Positions 56,869 to 64,000 of a stretch of 64,000 nt of DNA are shown here, piece after piece. The DNA is taken from positions 10,871,206 to 10,935,205 of the forward strand of contig NC_087069.1 in assembly GCF_963678635.1 (NCBI RefSeq). Reading direction: 5' to 3'. Each line of letters opens with the position of its first letter. Position 1 is the stretch's first letter. Below the pieces are notes generated by a model, which saw nothing but the letters and a program-made list of their open reading frames with translations, ran no database searches and had not been told where the DNA came from. This DNA is from Symsagittifera roscoffensis. Its lineage: Eukaryota; Xenacoelomorpha; Acoela; Convolutidae. Both the position numbers and the translations under genes were made by a program.

Positions 56869-57900
56869 CTTTATTGAACTGTTGTTGCGTTTGATTGATT
56901 TTATTTTGGTTTTATTGTGTATAAAGATTTAAACTTGAAACTCAGATTGATATTTAATAGATTTCATTTGGTGTCCTCATATAAACATTTTGTAAATTAA
57001 AACTCTCAGCCTCTTAATGCTTCACTTGTCAAGTTGTTAGGAAAAAGAGAGCATAATAAGTCATTTTATAACCGAATGTTCGACAAGTCTTCAATCAAAA
57101 TACAAAAAAGAACTTGAATTTTAAAATCTCGGAAAAATGTTGAAAATTTTTATCTCGTAAACTTGAGATCCTATAGTCTTTAGACCTCTGATGAAAAAAA
57201 TTAACTGGTCGTGAGCAGTATTTTGATATATTGCACGACTATGTTCAGACCATTCACTGAAGAGATACAGACATTTCATTTTCGAAAAGCCTCATCCTAC
57301 ATCAATTTTCTAATTTTTTGTTACACGGTCCGAATATAGTCTTCCGACCACTCATATTGCTTCTCTCGTTGAGCTGGACATTTTTGAGCAAGGGTACCGA
57401 CATTGTACAACATCTAGTTTGGGAGATCATCATTTTTTTTACAAACTTTATTTATTTTTTTTCAAGTTTTGTTTCTATTTTTTTGCGGAAAAATACAAAT
57501 TGCTCTATGGATTGAAAAAACATGACCTAAATGAGAGACAATAAGTCTTCGATGAAATGTTTGGGGAAATTGTCATTATGATAATGTATATATGATAATG
57601 TTTAAGGTACAAGTTTTGTTTAAGAAAATAATATTTTTTTTCTTTTACATTATTCACGGTTAATTAGTCTTCACCATGTCTAATGAGTTTTTTTTTACTT
57701 TGCAACATTGATGGTTAGTGAGTCTTTATAGCAAAAGACATGTTGTAGTCTATTCAGTTCACATGTTCAAGCCATTAATAAGAAATCGAAATTTTTTTTT
57801 CAGAATTTTGTTGTTAATGTTAAACATCTTAATTAAAGTATTGTCTCTTTTAATTGACTTTTGTGGACTAAAACCGATCGGAGGAAACAATATTTGATCA
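56869..57900. other. Non-coding interior of the duplication unit
   Basis: AT-rich spacer between the plus-strand gene and the box region. Some weak repetition (GATAATG, TTTGTTGTTAATG); no gene supported. Confidence 0.45.
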
Positions 57901-57904
57901 TGAT

Positions 57905-58235
57905 AACGAATAAATTCAATATTTAGTTAGATTTTACAAATTATTGGCAATCAAAACTTTTGGCGGGACTTTTAAATTGAATTCAAATTTTGGCGGGCGA
58001 TTGCCGTTTAAACTCAAATTTGAGCGGGAGTACATGTAGCATGTTTTCAAATTCATCCAATCCCATAAAGTCGTGTTATGTATTCAAAAATTTTTACATG
58101 ATAACGAAAAAATTCAATATTTATTTAGATTTTACAAATTATTGGCAATCAAAACTTTTGGCGGGATTTTCAAATTGAATTCAAATTTTGGCGGGCGATT
58201 GCCGTTTAAACTCAAATTTGAGCGGGATAACATGT
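57905..58235. promoter_or_regulatory. Two direct repeats with six phased E2F-like boxes (copy 1)
   Basis: Two units about 198 bp apart (57905-58040 and 58100-58235) share TTATTGGCAATCAAAACTTT, ATTGAATTCAAATTTTGG and GATTGCCGTTTAAACTC. Each has three boxes: TTTTGGCGGGA, TTTTGGCGGGC and TTTGAGCGGGA, starting at 57962, 57992, 58022 and at 58160, 58190, 58220, an exact 30-bp spacing. TTTGGCGGGA matches the E2F/DP site TTTSSCGC-type consensus. They could equally be iterons of a replication origin. Confidence 0.65.
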
Positions 58236-58328
58236 AGCATATTTTCAATTTCAATCAATCCCATGAAGTCGTGTTAAGTACTTGAAAATTTGTACAAATA
58301 CTAATTTTATTTGCAAATTTCTATTTCT

Positions 58329-58431
58329 TCGAAGGTTTCTCGCCACATTTAAATCCTTCAAGATCTAAAATAATGAGATAATTGAAAAACAATTTTTTAG
58401 TTTCCTTTCTTTGGGTTAACATGACTTTCAC
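58329..58431 (-). pseudogene. Truncated 5' end of the exonuclease-like gene (copy 2)
   Basis: Only the first part, including the DLEGF motif, was duplicated. The frame then runs into box-region DNA. It marks the duplication edge. Confidence 0.85.
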
Positions 58432-58953
58432 TCAACATTCCTACAAACGAAATAACTTTGCGATGCAGCAAGCGTAACTGTATTATCAATTCGTTTCTGT
58501 CCCCCAACGGCCGGAGATTTCTTGCAAACGTTTTGATTTGGTGAAGTTTGTTTGTTAGATGATGTTGCAGAAAGCAATAAATTGGCTAAACGTTTTTTGA
58601 TTGCAGTGAAATCTAACAAATCGAGATTGGCTGCAACAGGTTGTGCTGAATAAGTGAGAGCTAGTTTAAGCTTTTCAAATAACTCACCGTTTCCTTTGAC
58701 ATCTTTAGCAGGAGAAACTAAGTATTTGGCAAGGAAAAAATTGATTTAATTGTTCCTCTGAATCTACTTGAATCAACATATGGTAATGAGTTTTTTTTTC
58801 ATTCTCGACTGAAAAAGGGCAATATTCAGATTTGAAGTGGCTTCCAAAAGTATAATTTTTAAAAGTAGATAAGTTAAGAACTTTTTCAGTAATAACAAAT
58901 TTGAAATTTGGTTGAAACTTTTTGAAATAATCAGATAACACAACTTCGAACAT
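58428..58953 (-). pseudogene. H-Y-H motif protein, frameshifted (copy 2)
   Basis: Identical to 54838-55363, with the same frame change, so the damage predates the duplication. Confidence 0.4.
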
Positions 58954-58978
58954 AGCTTCTGCCTTTTTGTAAAGGAAA

Positions 58979-59350
58979 ATTAATTCGAGTCGTGCTTGAA
59001 ATCGTTTGTGTTTGAGGAATTTTGAGATTTCCTGGCTCGTTTACAATTAGATTGTGGTTTGTCTTTGTTTTCAACGGTATCAGAAATTTCACTTGTTTGC
59101 GCTCGGATTGACTTTCCCAATTTTAGTAATTTTGAAAATTCTTCGCTGCTTAAGGAAAGTTTTTGTACACATTCAAATTCAGCGCATTCAGTTGCTTTTT
59201 GAAAACTTTCAGGAATACATAAGTTCCAGTTTGGTCATATGTTTTCAATGTAGCACGCACTAATCTTTTACTGTTTTCCGAAATATGGAAATAGCAGTCG
59301 CCAGAATCCTTATCTGCTTTTGCTGTGGCGCTTGTTTTGGTTTTATTCAT
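58979..59350 (-). pseudogene. PC4-like protein, frameshifted (copy 2)
   Basis: Identical to 55389-55760, including the frame change. Confidence 0.4.
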
Positions 59351-59834
59351 TGTAACGAGTAAATTTTCAAAGTAACTTGATTTAAAACTGAATAGAAAGA
59401 AATGAATGGTTTCGATTGATTGTATATGTCTGCAAAAAAAAGCGTTGTATCTATTTTAGTTTATATACAGATGTTCTTTATATGGCAAAGATACTGGATT
59501 GCAATTTGGTTCAAATGTATTAGTATTTTGTGCATGTACAACTGATAAGAGTTTCTATGGGTGTCAAAGGTCACAATGTTTAAACGTTTTTTTTTGATAC
59601 AAGCTATTTGTTTGAATGTAATTTAGATAAACATAGAATACCATGCAAGGTAACATAAACATTTTACACGCCCTCCCTTATTAAACTGATTAAAAATGAC
59701 ATAGAAGTTCTTGAAATTTCTTATTTTAGAAGAACCAATCCCTATTTCAATCTCTTGAGGCGTTTTCACATTTCATTTCAGTTTTTTTTCTTTCCGCGTT
59801 ACGTTTGTCTTTTTCTTCCAACTTTTCTTCAAAA
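59351..59834. promoter_or_regulatory. Divergent promoter region (copy 2)
   Basis: Identical to 55761-56244. Confidence 0.45.
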
Positions 59835-60458
59835 ATGTCTTGTTATCTTATTGCCGGATATTCCAATCACGAAAGAACCTTTTTTTATGAAACCGTTGTA
59901 GCAATAATTAACGAAGAGAAAAGTTTTAATCCTGATGAGTGAACTTGCACACATCACATTATGATTCCCAAAAATTTCTTACATTTATTCAGTAAACTTT
60001 CCTTAAGAAAGCCAAAGGAGGACGAAGAACTGAATATAAAGTATTTGAGTTACCTTACAAATTCTGGTAAATATACGGATCCCGACGAGCCTCTTGCTCT
60101 TCAGAGTGATATTTCGACTTCATCAAAACCAGTTAAAAAATTTTTGTATAAATACGATTGTGATGTTACTCCGATGTGTGAAAACCAGTTAGAATACTTT
60201 GAAGAAATTGAATTTTTTGATCGTTTATGGGGAATGGAACAGATTGAATCACCATTATTAGTTACGCCGAAAGCTGATCCTTCTCCTACAGTGTCACCAT
60301 GGCTTGATGAACGATATTCTTCAACTGCAACTCGCACCCCCGAAGCGACAGTGAGTAATCACATGAAAAATTTGACTCCTTCTCTATGCCTTGCACCAAA
60401 GAAAAAGAGAAAGATAACAACACTAGAAAAAACTCAGGAGTATTTAGATCTGATTTAA
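59835..60458 (+). pseudogene. Plus-strand gene with PKKKRK signal, premature stop (copy 2)
   Basis: Identical to 56245-56868, including the TGA (59940-59942). Confidence 0.55.
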
Positions 60459-61490
60459 CTTTATTGAACTGTTGTTGCGTTTGATTGATTTTATTTTGGT
60501 TTTATTGTGTATAAAGATTTAAACTTGAAACTCAGATTGATATTTAATAGATTTCATTTGGTGTCCTCATATAAACATTTTGTAAATTAAAACTCTCAGC
60601 CTCTTAATGCTTCACTTGTCAAGTTGTTAGGAAAAAGAGAGCATAATAAGTCATTTTATAACCGAATGTTCGACAAGTCTTCAATCAAAATACAAAAAAG
60701 AACTTGAATTTTAAAATCTCGGAAAAATGTTGAAAATTTTTATCTCGTAAACTTGAGATCCTATAGTCTTTAGACCTCTGATGAAAAAAATTAACTGGTC
60801 GTGAGCAGTATTTTGATATATTGCACGACTATGTTCAGACCATTCACTGAAGAGATACAGACATTTCATTTTCGAAAAGCCTCATCCTACATCAATTTTC
60901 TAATTTTTTGTTACACGGTCCGAATATAGTCTTCCGACCACTCATATTGCTTCTCTCGTTGAGCTGGACATTTTTGAGCAAGGGTACCGACATTGTACAA
61001 CATCTAGTTTGGGAGATCATCATTTTTTTTACAAACTTTATTTATTTTTTTTCAAGTTTTGTTTCTATTTTTTTGCGGAAAAATACAAATTGCTCTATGG
61101 ATTGAAAAAACATGACCTAAATGAGAGACAATAAGTCTTCGATGAAATGTTTGGGGAAATTGTCATTATGATAATGTATATATGATAATGTTTAAGGTAC
61201 AAGTTTTGTTTAAGAAAATAATATTTTTTTTCTTTTACATTATTCACGGTTAATTAGTCTTCACCATGTCTAATGAGTTTTTTTTTACTTTGCAACATTG
61301 ATGGTTAGTGAGTCTTTATAGCAAAAGACATGTTGTAGTCTATTCAGTTCACATGTTCAAGCCATTAATAAGAAATCGAAATTTTTTTTTCAGAATTTTG
61401 TTGTTAATGTTAAACATCTTAATTAAAGTATTGTCTCTTTTAATTGACTTTTGTGGACTAAAACCGATCGGAGGAAACAATATTTGATCA
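60459..61490. other. Non-coding interior of duplication unit 2
   Basis: Same content as 56869-57900. Confidence 0.45.
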
Positions 61491-61494
61491 TGAT

Positions 61495-61825
61495 AACGAA
61501 TAAATTCAATATTTAGTTAGATTTTACAAATTATTGGCAATCAAAACTTTTGGCGGGACTTTTAAATTGAATTCAAATTTTGGCGGGCGATTGCCGTTTA
61601 AACTCAAATTTGAGCGGGAGTACATGTAGCATGTTTTCAAATTCATCCAATCCCATAAAGTCGTGTTATGTATTCAAAAATTTTTACATGATAACGAAAA
61701 AATTCAATATTTATTTAGATTTTACAAATTATTGGCAATCAAAACTTTTGGCGGGATTTTCAAATTGAATTCAAATTTTGGCGGGCGATTGCCGTTTAAA
61801 CTCAAATTTGAGCGGGATAACATGT
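61495..61825. promoter_or_regulatory. Six phased E2F-like boxes upstream of the polymerase (copy 2, native position)
   Basis: Boxes begin at 61552, 61582, 61612 and 61750, 61780, 61810, that is about 125-380 bp before the polymerase ATG at 61934. The 30-bp phase keeps all three boxes of a unit on the same face of the helix. Confidence 0.65.
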
Positions 61826-61933
61826 AGCATATTTTCAATTTCAATCAATCCCATGAAGTCGTGTTAAGTACTTGAAAATTTGTACAAATACTAATTTTAT
61901 TTGCAAATTTCTATTTCTCTGGAACACTTGATA

Positions 61934-63400
61934 ATGAATCCTGCAAAATACAAATGTAATTTTTGTCCAATAATTTTCACATTTAAAACTAACCGAACCA
62001 GACATGAACGAAATTTTCATGCTATGGAAAAATGTATTCCAATTTACATATGTAATGATTGCCCTTTCCAATCGTTATTGTTATCTTCTCTCGAACAACA
62101 TTTTTTTTCAACTCATGAGAGCATAGCCAATTTATGTGAATAGTTTAATTTAGGCTTTGTTTCTAACAATGAACCCAATAACCATATGATTACTTCTCAT
62201 AGTTTACCTGTCGCTACTGGTAATTATACTGCATCCATCAGCAAAAACGAAACAATTGCCCCAAACATGAATGGGAATGACATTGAATTACATGAATCTG
62301 CTTTCAATGGTACCCTGAAAACTTTTCTTATTCCTGGTGATGATAGTGTAGATATATTAGAATTTATGTCTAAGCACAAAGAACAAATCCAAAATTTGAT
62401 TTTGGCAAACGGTTTCCAATGGCCCCAAAAAGTTCAATTTTCATTAAATTTGAGTTTAGAAAAACCGTCGATGATCAATGACGAAGATCTGAACAACCCC
62501 ATTGAAAATGAGCTTGTTGACATTTATGTTAATTCCCTTATTGTTCATATTCTATCCGACGGACTTGCGGATGGAACGTTTTATGAAATGGTCGATAGAA
62601 TGCAATCGGTTCTTCATTCATTTGCTTCACACGGAAGCGGATGGGTTTTACAACAAGTGGTTAGATTGCTTATCAAAGTTGGTAAAATGAATCCCATTCG
62701 AGGGTAATCACGTATAACATTACCATTAAAAAATGGAAAATCCAGTCATTTAATTAATATTCGCAACCCTGATGACCATGACTGTTTTAATCTTTGTTTT
62801 ACTGCTGCTTATCGCCTTCATTATTGTTTGAATTTAATTGTTGGAAGATACGAAGATCCAGCTGCTGAAAAAACATGCCCTGCAACTTACAGAACGAGCA
62901 ACGCCAAAAAACCAATCGGTGAGTTTCCAACCCCAATGAGTTTCAGAGATATACCCGAATTTGAACGTTTGAACAAAGTTCGTGTCAATGCGTTTCTTTA
63001 TGAAAAAGAAGACTTGGTGCCTATGTTGATATCAAAAAATGAGTCTGAAGATACATTCAGTATGGATCTTTTGTTGTTATTTGAGCCGGGTAAACATCAT
63101 TTCGTGTTAATAAATAACCTGTTAAGATTCATATGTGAAATCAATAGTTATAAATTCCGGACCTTCATGTGCCTGTGTCGGAACTGTTTTCACATAAGTT
63201 ATAGCGAAGAAGCGAACAAGATGCATCAAAGATCATGCAAAGAACATGAACCTGCGTAATAAAAATGCAATCCGCTGAAGATGGAAGCAATAAATACAAA
63301 TTCAACAACTATGCAGCACTTAGTTTTGTTCCTGATGTTATCTAATTCGATTTCGAATCGTTTTTGAAACCTGTAACCACATGCAATAACAACCCGAACA
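61934..63400 (+). pseudogene. Polinton protein-primed DNA polymerase B, N-terminal part with two C2H2 fingers, broken
   Basis: One frame from ATG 61934 carries two C2H2 fingers (YKCNFCPIIFTFKTN...H, then YICNDCPFQ...H), an in-frame TAG (62141-62143), then the Polinton polymerase N-terminal region: LHESAFNGTLKTFLI, SHGSGWVLQQVVRL, TAA (62705-62707), RNPDDHDCFNLCFTAAYRLH, FRDIPEFERLNKVRVNAF, and a Cys/His cluster (CLCRNCFHISYSEEANKMHQ...C) to TAA 63257. A frame change then gives KYKFNNYAALSFVP and exonuclease I FDFESFLKPV, with a stop just before FDFES. Sequence ends at about 63400 where retroelement DNA starts. The continuation is at 8221-6592. Known of the family: pPolB replicates the linear element by protein priming. 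Confidence 0.88.
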
Positions 63401-64000
63401 TTTAGAATCTTATCAGCAACGAATTTAGATTTTTATTTGCAAACAGAAAATTTTGAAGTAAATCTTCATGATCATTTCAGGCGCTAAACAAAACTATTAA
63501 AGTACAATAACGATTGAAAAAAAGATCTCAGATCGTTTTCTTAATTTCTGCAGTATTATATAAAACAGAATTATATAAACATCAAACAAGAAAAAATTTT
63601 AGACCTCAAAATACAAATGACGACACTGTTCTTTCAGAACAATCAGATTACGTTTGGGATCCTGAATGGTCTCATCATGCATTTCTAAATATCCCACAAG
63701 CTATCTCAAGTCAAGCAATAAGTACAGTATCTTATCACAGAGATTATGTAAAAGTAATACCATTAACCATTGATGCAACACCATTGAATTATAATACATT
63801 TTTACCTGATACACGAAATAACAGTTTAAGTTCGACCGTCATACATAATGAAAACCTGAATGGAACCAGAAATCTTACACAACAAGATATTTAAACACCA
63901 TCACGTTTCATAAATGAAGAAATCGTCCAAACAACAACAACAACTACACAACAAAGTATTTCACCAATACACCCCAATGTGACAACACCAAGAAATACAA
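63401..64000 (+). mobile_element. Partial second copy of the LTR retroelement (leader end and gag), runs off the window
   Basis: Starts ATTTAGAATCTTATCAGCAA, matching 18421 onward of the complete element, to about 63570. It then jumps to sequence matching 21125 onward (AAAAATTTTAGACCTCAAAA ...), so about 2.5 kb including the gag duplication is missing. The gag linker is open to 63894 and then shows a stop. Identity to the other copy is high but clearly below 100%. No LTR is present at the left edge; the LTR and leader that fit it are at 8222-8900, inverted. Confidence 0.88.

Larger units (their letters stand above)
54739..58328. repeat. 3,590-bp tandem duplication, unit 1
   Basis: Every base compared is identical to 58329-61918, including stops and frameshifts. 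The left edge is inside the exonuclease-like gene, and the right edge corresponds to the DNA just upstream of the polymerase start. No microhomology is visible at the junction. Confidence 0.95.
58329..61918. repeat. 3,590-bp tandem duplication, unit 2
   Basis: Exact repeat of 54739-58328. Its right edge (61918) is only 15 bp before the polymerase start codon, so in this unit the box region keeps its native place upstream of the polymerase. Confidence 0.95.
46736..63400. mobile_element. Maverick/Polinton element (polintovirus-type), defective, missing its polymerase C-part
   Basis: Protease, double jelly-roll capsid protein, minor capsid protein, rve integrase, packaging ATPase and protein-primed polymerase B occur together, the defining set of Polintons. 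Morphogenesis genes and integrase run on the minus strand. The polymerase and one other gene run on the plus strand from a divergent centre near 56.0 kb. The span is inflated by a 3,590-bp tandem duplication and lacks the polymerase C-part, found at 6592-8221. Terminal inverted repeats were not found. Adding the missing part and removing the duplication gives roughly 15 kb, within the usual Polinton size. Confidence 0.93.

Noticed and set aside
46736-63400. A live, replicating polintovirus genome
   Set aside because: MCP, integrase, ATPase and polymerase are all interrupted, and terminal repeats were not found. This is a defective genomic copy.

Overview
This is AT-rich eukaryotic DNA, most likely from an arthropod. 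It has introns with GTAAGT donors, a host glycosyltransferase of the lactosylceramide 4-alpha-galactosyltransferase type (A4GALT-like, three exons, 9.3-11.8 kb, minus strand), long microsatellites and several families of decayed mobile elements. No prokaryotic organisation is seen. Host coding content is sparse: the A4GALT-like gene, a possible two-exon gene at 1.5-2.35 kb, exon-like stretches at 36.3-37.3 and 38.8 kb, and a tandemly duplicated locus at 42-45.4 kb.

The main content is two large virus-like elements. (1) A Maverick/Polinton (polintovirus-type) element. Its morphogenesis cluster lies on the minus strand at 47.3-53.7 kb: adenain-like protease, double jelly-roll major capsid protein, a pVI/PX-like basic protein, minor capsid protein, rve integrase, a small conserved protein, packaging ATPase and a one-pass membrane protein. 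A less-known block follows at 53.4-55.8 kb: a paralogous gene pair, a DEDD-exonuclease-like protein, a protein with an H-Y-H (HUH-like) motif, and a PC4-like protein. A divergent plus-strand gene with a PKKKRK-type nuclear signal starts at 56.2 kb. The N-terminal part of the protein-primed DNA polymerase B gene, with two C2H2 fingers, starts at 61.9 kb. The rest of that polymerase gene is found 55 kb away on the minus strand at 6.6-8.2 kb. Neighbouring cluster genes overlap by 4-50 nt, as in viruses, but most long genes carry stops or frameshifts, so the copy is dead. A 3,590-bp segment is duplicated in exact tandem (54739-58328 and 58329-61918).

(2) A 16.9-kb LTR retroelement (17752-34661) of Ty3/Gypsy type with 410-bp LTRs and AACT flanks. 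It carries gag (with an internal tandem duplication), protease, RT/RNase H, a large env-like gene and an extra 3' gene, followed by a textbook 88-bp intron. The integrase core and the RT fingers are deleted. Two partial relatives lie at 8222-8900 (minus, LTR plus leader) and 63401-64000 (plus, internal part).

These partial copies and the two polymerase halves fit together. At 8.22 kb the polymerase C-part abuts retroelement LTR/leader. At 63.40 kb the polymerase N-part abuts the retroelement sequence that should follow that leader. One inversion of about 55 kb, or an equivalent assembly error, explains both junctions. Between the elements lie short repeats: a nested 734-bp TA-flanked foldback element whose empty site is also in the window, a 0.6-kb repeat in three copies, a (TCTG)n array next to a 200-bp gap of N, and a poly-G minisatellite in a host intron.
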